Below, piece after piece: positions 1 through 9,000 of a stretch of DNA of 12,869 bases. Both the position numbers and the translations under genes were made by a program. Position 1 is the first letter of the stretch; each line of letters opens with the position of its first letter. The notes beneath the pieces are model-generated. The model was given only the letters and a program-made list of their open reading frames with translations. It searched no databases and was not told the origin of the DNA. Origin of the DNA: CAYJFK01 sp964369475 (GTDB lineage: Bacteria; Bacillota; Clostridia; Oscillospirales; Feifaniaceae); the NCBI GenBank assembly GCA_964369475.1, contig CAYJFK010000063.1, positions 1-12,869 on the forward strand, in the 5' to 3' direction.

Positions 1-2
1 GA

Positions 3-311
3 TTTTATGGTAGAACTTGCGAAATCAATATAACAGATGAATTTGATATGAGCCTGGATACAGCTATACTCTGCTTTGATTTATATCAAGCAGTTATAGA
101 AAATGCAAAGTACAACTTCAAATACATATATTTAAACTACAGGCAAAAAGATAATGCTGTAACATTTTCTATGGAGATTGAGGGAGATGTGAAAATTAAT
201 ATCTCAGAGCATAAAAACTTTGCCAAACAAAAGCTATCTTCGCTCGGAGGTATTTTGAAAATATCCGCAGAGGAGGAAAGCTATCATTTCTCACTAACAA
301 TCCCTAATTAA
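3..311 (+). CDS. C-terminal part of a histidine-kinase-like ATPase protein (5' truncated)
   Basis: The frame is open from base 3, so this is the tail (about 102 residues) of a gene that begins upstream; the ATG at 48 has no ribosome binding site and is internal. The visible part resembles the end of a GHKL ATPase domain. It has an N-box-like helix (QAVIENAKYNFKYIYLNY), a beta-rich stretch, and a final LGGILKISAEEE...FSLTIPN that parallels the IGGKLNIKAEDG end of the kinase encoded next. A clear DxGxG ATP-lid motif and a glycine-rich G2 loop are not visible, so catalysis may be weak or absent. It lies 30 bases upstream of the sensor kinase on the same strand with no terminator between, so the two are probably co-transcribed. 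It could be a second sensor kinase or an anti-sigma-type ATPase; the missing N-terminus prevents a choice. Confidence 0.6.
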   Translation, partial: FYGRTCEINITDEFDMSLDTAILCFDLYQAVIENAKYNFKYIYLNYRQKDNAVTFSMEIEGDVKINISEHKNFAKQKLSSLGGILKISAEEESYHFSLTIPN

Positions 312-332
312 GCAACAATTCCAAATAAACTG

Positions 333-350
333 AAAGGAGATATGAATTTG
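333..350 (+). promoter_or_regulatory. Ribosome binding site of the sensor kinase; start ambiguous (ATG 342 or TTG 348)
   Basis: AAAGGAGA (333-340) ends only one base before ATG 342, which is unusually tight for a Shine-Dalgarno site. The in-frame TTG at 348-350 sits at a normal 7-base distance from the same site. The true start may therefore be TTG 348, giving a protein two residues shorter. The domain content is the same either way. Confidence 0.5.
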
Positions 351-1658
351 ACTTTTACATCTTTAGCATATAACACACAAGGTTATATCATGGCGGTTAT
401 CACTATAAGCTTTGTAGCTTGTATCTTGGCACTGATAACGAGTATCACAGCAAAAAAAGGCAAAAGTCTGCCCCTTGCCCTCTCCTTTTTACTCTTGGCA
501 ATTATTATCGACCTTTCGGTACTTATGGAACTTACATATTTTCAGCGAACAGATGGTAAAATCCCGTTATCCTCAGTAGCTAAGAAAGTAAACAGTATTC
601 CATATCTATTTCATATAATTTTAGGAGTAGGCTTGATATTGGTTGCAGTGTATATCATATATAAATTATATAAAAAGTCACAGGACAATATTAACGATTT
701 TGCTATAAAGGAAGCACTCGAAAGTTTGCCTACAGGCATTGCATTTGTATCAAAAAACAATAACCTTTATCTATCTAATAACATTATGCACAAGCTGTGG
801 GGAGAACTTACAGGTAAAGACTTAATTAATGGCACTGACATTTGGGAAGAAGTAAGTACGCAAAAAAGCAGTGAAATATGTGTAATAAACGATGATGCTC
901 CTGCCTTTATCCTTAGAAGTGGTGAGGTGTGGCAGTTTTCAAAAACTTTTAGAAAATGGCACTCAGGTAACTATTTTGAGATAAAAGCTACCAATATAAC
1001 TGAACTTTACAGCCTTAGAAATAACACCGAGCAAGTTAGTGTAGTGTTAACAAAGAGGCAGGAAAGGCTAAAAACATTAGCAGACATCATTGTGAAAAAT
1101 ACAGAAGAAGAACTCGCTGTTAATATGAAAGTAGGTTTTCATGATAATTTTGGAAATTTACTTACACTCACAAAAGAGATATTAAGAGAAACACCAGAAA
1201 AAGATGAGGTAAAAGTCATCACAGGACACTTCTCAAAACTCTCTGATATAATAACTGACATTGCAAGCGACAAAGAGCAGAGTTTGTCAATTGACCAGAT
1301 AATATTATTCGGTAGAAAACTTGGCTGTGAGGTTATAGTAAACGGAGAATTGCCAACAGATGATGAAAATAAAACCACTATACTGCTTTGCATAAATGAG
1401 GCACTCAAAAACGCATATTGCCATGCAAATGCCAATAAACTTAACATAAACATAAGCCAAACCGCAGAAACAGTGAATGTTGTCATACATAATGAAGCAG
1501 AAAACACCTTGCCCGAAATCACCGAGGGTGGAGGACTCACAGGGCTTCGCCAAAGAGTTGAAAATATAGGTGGTAAACTTAATATAAAGGCTGAGGACGG
1601 AGTGACAATGGAAATCACACTGAACAAAGCTGTATTACGGAGGAAAGTTAATGTATAA
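342..1658 (+). CDS. Membrane sensor histidine kinase, NarL/DesK (HisKA_3-like) type
   Basis: The 438-residue protein has three hydrophobic segments near residues 14-36, 43-64 and 88-108. A cytoplasmic PAS-like region follows (about 118-215; LPTGIAFVSKNN...LYLSNN), then a helical linker, a dimerisation/phospho-acceptor helix and a C-terminal ATPase domain. The likely phospho-acceptor is His267 in GFHDNFGNLL, matching the HD(x)xG pattern of NarL-family kinases. The N-box is INEALKNAYCHA (351-362) and the G2 region is EGGGLTGLRQRVENIGG (395-411). The usual DxGxG motif is replaced by HNEAEN near 383-388, so the ATP lid is atypical. The gene overlaps the response regulator by 8 bases and is surely its partner. 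It presumably autophosphorylates on His and passes phosphate to Asp55 of the regulator. The short loops between helices suggest sensing in or at the membrane; the signal is unknown. Confidence 0.88.
   Translation: MNLTFTSLAYNTQGYIMAVITISFVACILALITSITAKKGKSLPLALSFLLLAIIIDLSVLMELTYFQRTDGKIPLSSVAKKVNSIPYLFHIILGVGLILVAVYIIYKLYKKSQDNINDFAIKEALESLPTGIAFVSKNNNLYLSNNIMHKLWGELTGKDLINGTDIWEEVSTQKSSEICVINDDAPAFILRSGEVWQFSKTFRKWHSGNYFEIKATNITELYSLRNNTEQVSVVLTKRQERLKTLADIIVKNTEEELAVNMKVGFHDNFGNLLTLTKEILRETPEKDEVKVITGHFSKLSDIITDIASDKEQSLSIDQIILFGRKLGCEVIVNGELPTDDENKTTILLCINEALKNAYCHANANKLNINISQTAETVNVVIHNEAENTLPEITEGGGLTGLRQRVENIGGKLNIKAEDGVTMEITLNKAVLRRKVNV
1639..1658 (+). promoter_or_regulatory. SD and start/stop overlap coupling kinase and regulator translation
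   Basis: GGAGG (1639-1643) lies inside the kinase gene, 7 bases before ATG 1651. The kinase stop TAA is at 1656-1658, so the two frames overlap by 8 bases. This arrangement implies translational coupling and a fixed kinase:regulator ratio. Confidence 0.8.
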
Positions 1659-2286
1659 TGTAATGATTGTCGATGACCAACAAAGCTCTCAAAGACTTAT
1701 GAAATATGCAATACTACTCGGAAACGGTAGATACAACTTAACTAAAGCTTATGTAGATGCTGATTCGGTGCTAAATGCCCTAAGATTTGAAACCCCCGAT
1801 TTAATTTTACTTGACATATACACAGCTGGCAAGGAAAATGGAATTGTGGTTGCAGAAAAAGTTAAAAATCTATACCCTAACATAAAAATCATTATTTTAA
1901 CTTACCTACTGCAAAAAAGACATATTGAGGCAGCGAAAGAAATTGGCTGTGAGGGTTTTTGGTACAAAGACCATGCCGATATTGATTTAATAGACGTAAT
2001 GGATAGTGTAATGGACGGTAATATTCACTACCCAGAGTCGCAGCCTGTTGTAGCGATAGGAATGGCGAAAAGTTCGGATTTTACTGCGAAAGAACTTCAA
2101 GTTTTACAAGCCAAGATAAACGGATATTCCGCCGAGGAGATATGCGAACAACTTGATATAAAACTAAGGACATTAAACTCGCATATCAGCAACATAAAAA
2201 ACAAAACAGGATACACAAGCCTAATAAAACTCGTTGCAGATATATCGGCTAAAAAATTCCTCATAACCGATGAAAAAGTAATGTAA
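1651..2286 (+). CDS. Response regulator, NarL/LuxR family
   Basis: The protein has 211 residues, the usual length for NarL/FixJ regulators. An N-terminal receiver domain (about 1-120) has the acidic pair Asp8-Asp9, the phospho-acceptor Asp55 in LILLDIY, the switch Thr84 in IIILTY and the conserved Lys106 in FWYKD. The C-terminal LuxR-type helix-turn-helix (about 144-197) reads FTAKELQVLQAKINGYSAEEI, then CEQLDIKLRTLNSHISNIKNK. The classic E-R-E start of this domain is altered to AKELQVL, and the recognition helix is RTLNSHISNIKNK where most relatives have a KTV..H motif. It is the cognate partner of the kinase encoded immediately upstream. A strong terminator follows, so it ends the operon. 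Its DNA targets may be the paired repeats at 2340-2362 and 2444-2466, just downstream of its gene; that link is inferred from position. Confidence 0.92.
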   Translation: MYNVMIVDDQQSSQRLMKYAILLGNGRYNLTKAYVDADSVLNALRFETPDLILLDIYTAGKENGIVVAEKVKNLYPNIKIIILTYLLQKRHIEAAKEIGCEGFWYKDHADIDLIDVMDSVMDGNIHYPESQPVVAIGMAKSSDFTAKELQVLQAKINGYSAEEICEQLDIKLRTLNSHISNIKNKTGYTSLIKLVADISAKKFLITDEKVM

Positions 2287-2299
2287 ATATAAAAAAGAC

Positions 2300-2338
2300 A
2301 ATCCCTTTATGGTTTTTTTGCCATAAGGGGATTTTTTT
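2300..2338 (+). terminator. Rho-independent terminator after the two-component operon
   Basis: The left arm at 2300-2312 (AATCCCTTTATGG) pairs with the right arm at 2321-2333 (CCATAAGGGGATT), with one T-G wobble. The arms enclose an 8-base loop and run into a T tract ending at 2338. It starts 14 bases after the response-regulator stop codon, so it separates that operon from the secreted-protein operon. Confidence 0.9.
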
Positions 2339-2339
2339 A

Positions 2340-2362
2340 TCTGCGCTTTTGTACGATGTATT
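2340..2362 (+). repeat. Direct repeat copy 1, candidate operator or promoter recognition element
   Basis: This 23-base element contains the core TTTTGTACGATGTATT (2347-2362) and recurs at 2444-2466 with a single G/A difference. Its centre, TAC-GAT-GTA (2352-2360), is a small inverted repeat with three-base arms. A TTTGCTAT box begins 12 bases after its last base in both copies. Position relative to that box places it about where a class II activator or a -35 recognition element would sit. The NarL-type regulator encoded just upstream is the obvious candidate ligand, but this is inference. Confidence 0.7.
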
Positions 2363-2373
2363 GTTTTTTAAAC

Positions 2374-2384
2374 TTTGCTATGAT
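2374..2384 (+). promoter_or_regulatory. Putative promoter 1, extended -10 box
   Basis: TTTGCTATGAT includes TG-C-TATGAT, an extended -10 element with the hexamer TATGAT at 2379-2384 and a predicted start near 2391. No good -35 hexamer lies 17 bases upstream; direct repeat copy 1 occupies that place instead, which suggests activator dependence or an alternative sigma factor. Confidence 0.5.
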
Positions 2385-2396
2385 TAAGTGAATGAT

Positions 2397-2408
2397 ATGT
2401 TATAACAT
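2397..2408. promoter_or_regulatory. Perfect 12-base palindrome ATGTTATAACAT
   Basis: ATGTTATAACAT is its own reverse complement and lies just downstream of putative promoter 1, between the two direct-repeat modules. It could be a dimeric regulator site. Such AT-rich palindromes can also arise by chance in DNA of this composition. Confidence 0.3.
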
Positions 2409-2443
2409 GATGTTAGAATAAAAAAATTAAAAAAGTTTTTAAA

Positions 2444-2466
2444 TCTGCACTTTTGTACGATGTATT
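2444..2466 (+). repeat. Direct repeat copy 2, candidate operator or promoter recognition element
   Basis: This is the second copy of the 23-base element (core TTTTGTACGATGTATT at 2451-2466), offset by exactly 104 bases from copy 1, close to ten turns of B-DNA. The spacing from repeat to the TTTGCTAT box (2478-2485) equals that of copy 1, while the bases in between differ. The box and the element thus appear conserved as a functional unit and not as a simple recent duplication. Confidence 0.7.
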
Positions 2467-2477
2467 AAATTTTTATT

Positions 2478-2488
2478 TTTGCTATTCT
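2478..2488 (+). promoter_or_regulatory. Putative promoter 2, extended -10 box
   Basis: TTTGCTATTCT carries TG-C-TATTCT, a weaker extended -10 match than promoter 1, with a predicted start near 2495. It would give a leader of about 88 bases before the ATG at 2583. Its hexamer forms the left edge of the palindrome at 2483-2499. Confidence 0.45.
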
Positions 2489-2499
2489 TAGTAAGAATA
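2483..2499. promoter_or_regulatory. Perfect 17-base palindrome over putative promoter 2, operator candidate
   Basis: TATTCTTAGTAAGAATA has perfect 8-base arms around a central G. It starts on the -10-like hexamer and covers the predicted transcription start, a location suited to a repressor. Copy 1 of the module has TATGATTAAGTGAATGATA at the matching place, which lacks this symmetry. Confidence 0.45.
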
Positions 2500-2582
2500 A
2501 AATAAAAAAGTTGTATCACAAGCTTATTTCATCGCAAAAGAGGTGGAGTTACCAAGGTGTATTTTTTCAAGGAGGTGAAAAG

Positions 2583-2966
2583 ATGAAAACCGTAGTTGCA
2601 TATATCCAAAATAGACTATTATCATCAGGACTAAAGCACGCAATCGTATTTAGCGACCATAAATCAACAGTGACACTTGCGCCAATGGCAGAAAGCAGTG
2701 CCGAAACTTGTTGGGGTATGAAACCCGATGTATTCGTTGCCGAGGTGAGAGATGTATCTCCCTTGTCTATAGATGAGTGGTTATTGAGGGTAGAGCAGAT
2801 TAAAGAAGCCTTGCCGAATTGCAAAATTGTTTTTATTGTTGAAGAAGAAAATTGGCCTAAGTCGGCAGAGCAAGCAAAGGAAGCATTTAGAGATAAGAAG
2901 ATTGATATGTTTTTTTATAGCACCTCTGGCCTTGAATATCTGGCGGATACAATCAATAGTTTATAG
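2583..2966 (+). CDS. Stand-alone degenerate receiver-like (pseudo-receiver) protein
   Basis: The start ATG 2583 is set by a strong site AAGGAGGTG (2569-2577); an upstream TTG at 2511 has no such site. The 127-residue protein has no signal peptide or membrane segment. Its pattern follows a receiver fold: beta-1 KTVVAYI, beta-3 PDVFVAEV, beta-4 CKIVFIVEEE and a final helix LEYLADTINSL. Aligned to the upstream regulator (PDLILLDI), the phospho-acceptor Asp becomes Glu54. The acidic pair of beta-1 and the switch Thr and Lys residues are not conserved. It therefore probably cannot be phosphorylated in the normal way and may be a fixed-state interaction domain. No output domain is attached. It is the first gene after the tandem promoters and lies 54 bases before the giant secreted-protein gene, so it may be a regulator or assembly factor of that unit. 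Homology is judged only from pattern and is tentative. Confidence 0.6.
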   Translation: MKTVVAYIQNRLLSSGLKHAIVFSDHKSTVTLAPMAESSAETCWGMKPDVFVAEVRDVSPLSIDEWLLRVEQIKEALPNCKIVFIVEEENWPKSAEQAKEAFRDKKIDMFFYSTSGLEYLADTINSL

Positions 2967-3006
2967 TTAGAAATCTTTGGCAGAAAAAATATATTGGACT
3001 AATAAT

Positions 3007-3023
3007 GGGAGGGTATATTTATG
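3007..3023 (+). promoter_or_regulatory. Ribosome binding site of the giant secreted protein
   Basis: GGGAGGG (3007-3013) sits 7 bases before ATG 3021. The 54-base gap after the pseudo-receiver gene contains no terminator and no convincing promoter, which supports co-transcription. Confidence 0.7.
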
Positions 3024-6000
3024 AAAAAGCGCATATTATCAGCCATGCTATCGCTTGTAATGATACTACAGATATCGCCGATTACTGCATCTGCGGCAAA
3101 TAACAGTGGAAAACCTGCGGATACGCAGTCGATTACCGAGTTTGCGCCGCTGGCGGAGGATATAGCCGTGCAGACATTCACGATAGGCGATGAGGGTACA
3201 CCTGTCCTGCCGAATAAGCTGGACGCTACCGTGACCACGACCATCTGGACGGAGGTTGTCGGTGATAATACCGACCCTGTAACACCGTCTGATGCATCAC
3301 CATCTGATGCGCCCAAAGTTGACGGAGTAACTGTCAGCTACACCGCTACACCTAGCCAGGAAATAGTAGAGCTTGCAGTGGACTGGGAGCTTGCAGGTGA
3401 TGCCAATTTCTCGACAGAAAAAGCCGCTACATACACCTACACAGCAGTGCTACAGGACAGCACCCTTAGCATTTCGGCAGACCTACCCACCATACTGGTG
3501 GAGGTGGGCATGCCCTATATTAACCCTGTTTTAATGCAGATATACAGCACAGGTATGGGCACAAGGTCGGCACCATACCAGATTACAAACTTTGCAGATC
3601 TGAAATCGGCACTGGAAGATGAACATGCGTCGGGGGCGGTCCTCCAAATCACCGAGGACTTTGAGGCGATTATTAATGAAGAATATTTTACCGACCTAGA
3701 GTACACCTACCCATATGATATAAATACCGAAGCGCTTGTCAATGTAAAAGGCAAAAAAACCCTTATTGTTGATGCAGAGGTGACACTGCGCCCCAACCTA
3801 CCTCGCGAATACCAACCAAGTATCTTTTTCAATATTACCAGGAGCGATGATTGGGGTTATGGTAGCGAGCTTACCCTTGAAGGCTCAGGCACACTAAATA
3901 TTGGCGGTTTGAACAGTGCTAATTATTTCAGGGGATTTTTAGTGGGTGGCACGGGCAATAAACTTACCATCAACAGCGGTAGTTACAAGATAATCAATAA
4001 CAAAACATACGGCGGCACCTATACACCAAGGCTGATTTATCTGCAATATCTTGGTGCAGATTTGGAGATAAACGGCGGCACTTTTTCTATTGATGCTTAC
4101 GGGCAGGAGTCTGCCATTGTGGCAAACATGATGGCACACACTGACGATATATTCATAAACGGCGGTGAGTTTAATCTGTCGAATATCGGTTCAGCATTTA
4201 GCGTAGTAGCCCAAGGTGTTGACTTGAAAAACGATATTGAAATCAGAAAGGCGACTATCACACGACAGAGTACACAGGCAGAATTTTTTGATGACTTTTC
4301 TTATGGGTTTAACTTCAATAATTATGCCAGTGAAGCGTCATTTGGTACACTTTCCGAGGATAAACTGACATTGACCTACAAGCCTTATGGTTCAGCGGCG
4401 GACAGTACAAGCGAAGATAACCCGAAGATAGTTATGACCAATGACGAGATGGCCTATGTGTTTTCGAGAGAGCTTAACGAAAAAACAGTGTATCTAAAAC
4501 TAGGTGATAATATAACCTTTGCCGACGGTTATAGCTTAGCAAAGGGAAAGACGGTATACCTTGATTTAAACGGATATGTAATGAAACAAACCGGAAACTA
4601 TTTCAATTTTTCCCTAAATGCCGGTTCTACACTTTATGTTTCTGACAGTAGCACAGGTAAAACAGGAGAGATAATATCACATGCTTATAGTGAGCTGGCT
4701 AACCAAACGGGTGACATGAAACGTTATTACAGTTACGGCGATGATATGTTTTCTGTAAAGTATGGTTCACACCTAATTTTAGATGATGTAAAATTAACAT
4801 ATCGTGGAACGGAGGTTATGCAAGACTCAGGCTATTTGATGGAAGATAAATATAGCAAAATTACCCCTTCGCTAATCTATGTAAGCGGCGGCACAGTAGA
4901 TATATATGGTGGCAGATATACTGTAAATGCTGCAGATAACACAGTGGCACTGATGTCCTGCATAACGATAGACACCGACCCCACCGACCCTGTCAGGGTA
5001 AATATATACGACGGTATCTTTGACACAAACACTAGGGGTATAGCTATTCGTTTTGACGAAACAGGTACATTGGGGGATTTTGAGCTAAATATCCATAAAG
5101 CGGAAAAAATAGAGGGTGCTACCGGCCCTGTCGCTTATGGCACTGCCATACAAAACCAAAGAATTGACTTTCAGTACATAAACCTTGAAACTCTCAAGAA
5201 CGGAACAGGTGCAGTAGGCTCTGCCGAGTATTGGTTTAGTGAACTGGGCAAAATAAATGTATTCGGCACACCGACTGTTAGCAATGAAAGACGAACAGTT
5301 GTGGTTACAAATGATGAACCGCCCCCAACGCCTGAATCCCTCCAATCGACAGCGCCTGTAGTAAACTTGCTACACAGTGGCGGTCAAAATGTGAAAACAT
5401 ATATGGGAGAAAGTAGCACACTAAGCGCAAGCATAAGTAATCTAACCGCACTTACAGGCACCAAAACATACCAGTGGTACAGGGCGGATAGCAGCAATGT
5501 TTATACAGGCACGCCAATCTCGGGCGAAGATAAACTAACATACACCCCACCCTCCCATTACCACGGCGCAAACTACTACTATCTGGAGGTAACCCATACA
5601 CAGCAGGGTAAGCGCCCCACGGTGTCATACTCGCCAATGGTAACTTTCAGGGTGAGCAAACTCTACCAAGCCCCACCGACAATCGGCACAGATATGACCT
5701 ATGATTTCTCCTACGAGCATGATTTGGAGGTGCTTGACAATAGCTCTGTGGAGGTGACCAACAGAACCGATAAGCCACTGATGTTTTATAGGTTAATGAG
5801 TCATGGGGACGATGTAATTGTAGACCCAGGTGCAACGGCTATTATAAACAATGTTACAGGCAGCACCTCTGGCACTATCTACGACTTGAATCTAGTGTTC
5901 CCCGAAACGGCGACACATGCGGCATCAGAGAGAACACCTATTGCACTGCACCGACCTACAAATGTAGGTGATTATATGACCATTACCGCAACCGAAGAAA

Positions 6001-9000
6001 CAGCGGCAGGTGTAAAAAATGGCAAAATCACCATTACCCCAAAACAATCGCTTGGTGTATCGGGTTTTAATAACGCCCACTGGCAGATAAAATACCGCAA
6101 GGTAGGCGTAAGTGTGTGGAGCTCCTTAGTGGTGAATGATATGGCTGAGCTTAATACACCGAACCTTGCACCGGGTAGTTATGAGGTTATTGCAAGACGT
6201 GAAAATGCTGGCTCATATTTCATGTTTAGCAACCCGATTATAGTAGAGGTGGAAGCATTTACCTTAAACGAAGACACGGCATTTGGCACAATACATATCG
6301 GTACCACTACCTACTACCTATCACCAACTGAAAGTTATAAGAGTAACCCCCCATTACCTACAGAGCTTTCATGGAATGCAGATACAAAAACCATAAGGAT
6401 GTCAGGCTATAACGGTGAGAAGATTAGGTTTAGCTACCCGAACCCTAAGCTGTACATAGAAGGCGATAATACTATAAGCTTCGATAGCATTTATTCAGGT
6501 GCGGCGATAGAGGCAAGCTCCGGTGACCTGACCATTACACTCAACGATTCCTCCACAAAGCTGACTATCAATGGCACAGGCATAACAGGCCACGGAGATG
6601 CAATTTCGGCAGAGGGCAATATAAACCTACAGGGAAGCGTAAATGGCGCTACAATTGATATCAATATGGGGCAAGTGAATTCTTACGCGATAAATTCTAG
6701 ACTTAATGATAATATCAACATTTCGGGCAGAATAGCTGTTGATATCAGCTATCAGTCGGGCGCAAGTGCTGATGGAGCGGTACGAGGAGATAACATCTAC
6801 TTGGGAACTTCTGGAAGTATTAATATAGACACAAGCAGCTTTACCACCCCGACCGAACCTTTCGATTCGGGTGGCGAAATTCACATCATAGGTCGTGGAA
6901 CATATAGCTTTAAGATGGTTAGTGCGGCTACTGTAGATGACTTTGCGCGCTATGCTGATTTTATCTACAACGCTACCACACACAGCCAAACTATATCGAG
7001 CAATACCCTTGTATACGCGCTCAAATCAGGGCAAACTGTACCTAATGTCACGAGTGTTACAATAGATGGGTACGAGGGAGCGGTTGTTACAGGCACAGGT
7101 GAAAATCAGCGATATGAGCTTACCGCCACAGTAAACCCAAACGGTGCATCCCAAGAGGTTATCTGGACAGTGCAGACAGGCAGTAAATCTACTATATGGC
7201 CACAAGATGACGGTACGGCAATACTCACCGTAGATGCAAACGAAACAGCAAGCGAAATTACGGTAACAGCGGCGTCGGTATTATACCCAGGAATGAGCCA
7301 TAGTAGGACCTTTACCGTTATAAGACCGCAAGCAATGTCAGGCACGGTAACGCTTAGCAATATGTCACCAAAAGGTGGCGATACCATCTCGGTGGATACT
7401 ACAGATGTTGTATTTGCAGGTGATCTGATATATCAATGGGAGTATATGAACGAGGAACAGCGCCCTAACAGCATTAGGAATATAGATTCCGATGATGGAG
7501 GTAGAAATCCAACCCTTACAATTGACCATGAAATTTATATTCAACAAGGTAGCGAGAGTGCAAAAATGCCATACATCCGTGTGAAAATAACCTCCACCGA
7601 AAGTGGCGGGGAGATATACTCTGCTTGGACGAACAAGATAACACAGCTAGGCACAGCACCGGACGCACCATCGGTACTGGAATTGATTGGTTATGCTCCA
7701 CAGTCAGGGGATATAGGTGCTAAAGGTGGTATTTCAGGGCTTACTACCGCTATGGAGATAAAAAAATATGGTTCTTCAACCTATGATAGTGTTCTTTCCA
7801 GTGAAATCAGATATGAAATATTTACAAATAGTGATATCTATGGTATGAAACTCGCGCCAGGAATATATCATATACGTTATGCAGAGGGTGTGCGACAGGC
7901 AAGTGACTTCACATCTATATATGTACCAGAATACGAAGCGCCAACAAATGTATCAGTAGCGTTTTTAAATGAAGAGATATTTGTTGATAGAATGGACCCT
8001 TTCAACGGATTTATTGGCGCTGAGTATATTGACGTAATTGTATCGGGTGATACAGAGTACGATGCATTTCTAGACCAAGCGGTCACATGGAAGATAGACG
8101 GAGTAGCCGCGCCGACTGAGGGCAATGTTACACGAATTAATTACGACAAAAATTTGGGAAAAAGTGCACTTTGGATACATGAAAGCAATACTAAATCTAA
8201 TTTTACCATAACCGCCACATCGGTATTAGACCCTACTAAATCCGCCACTGCCACTGTTTACTTTGGTAGCATGGGGCATGTCTACGGGAAGATAGAGGGG
8301 ATGACAAGCGGTGACACGCTCACCCGAACGCTGTATAAAGAAGTCGTAGACGGAGAAACAATTAAGGACGTCGTGGTTACAAGTATGACAAGCGATAGTT
8401 CTTGGGTTAGCATGTACGCCCTACCCGGGATATATAACCTTGTGATAACAGACGATGGATACGATATCTATACTCAAAACAACATTGTGCTAGTTGGTGA
8501 TGAAAGCACAGATATTGGCACATTGCGGTTAAGAGCTAAAAGCGAGGGCGCAAACGTAACTGGAACAGCAATAAGTTGGGACAATGTCGATAATGCAGTG
8601 TTTCGGTTATATTCAAGTAGTGTAGGAGAGGAGGAAATTGTCGAGGACATCAAACTAGCCACCCCAACACTAGGCACAGCTGTCACAAGCAGAGGCATAG
8701 TCACTGCAAACGCCGACGGAAAAAGACACGACCAAGTGTTTAGGTTTGATGGTGTTTCGCCAGGAGATTACAAACTAGCGATCTACAAGCCGGGCAAGTA
8801 TGTGCCGAAAATTGTAGATGTGACAGTAGCGAGTGCGAATGCGGATATGGGCGAGCAGAAACTGTGGCTATACGGAGATGTAACGTATGACGGCGCGACA
8901 AATACAATAGATAGCACGCAAATTAAACGATATTCAAATAGCAAAAGTAGCATCTTTGATAGCGGAGATAGTGAGACTAAAGTAGATAGATTGTTAGCGG

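Noticed and set aside
1139..1627. Long open frame on the minus strand opposite the sensor kinase ATPase domain
   Set aside because: It lies wholly inside a well-supported gene, has no ribosome binding site and its translation resembles no known protein; it is a shadow of the + strand codons.
2427..2443. AT-rich inverted repeat (TTAAAAAAG/TTTTTAA) between the modules
   Set aside because: It is made only of A and T runs around one G, as expected by chance in this composition, and lacks a GC stem to act as a terminator.
2511..2582. Longer start (TTG 2511) for the pseudo-receiver gene
   Set aside because: It has no Shine-Dalgarno site, while ATG 2583 has AAGGAGGTG at proper distance and yields a natural receiver-like N-terminus.
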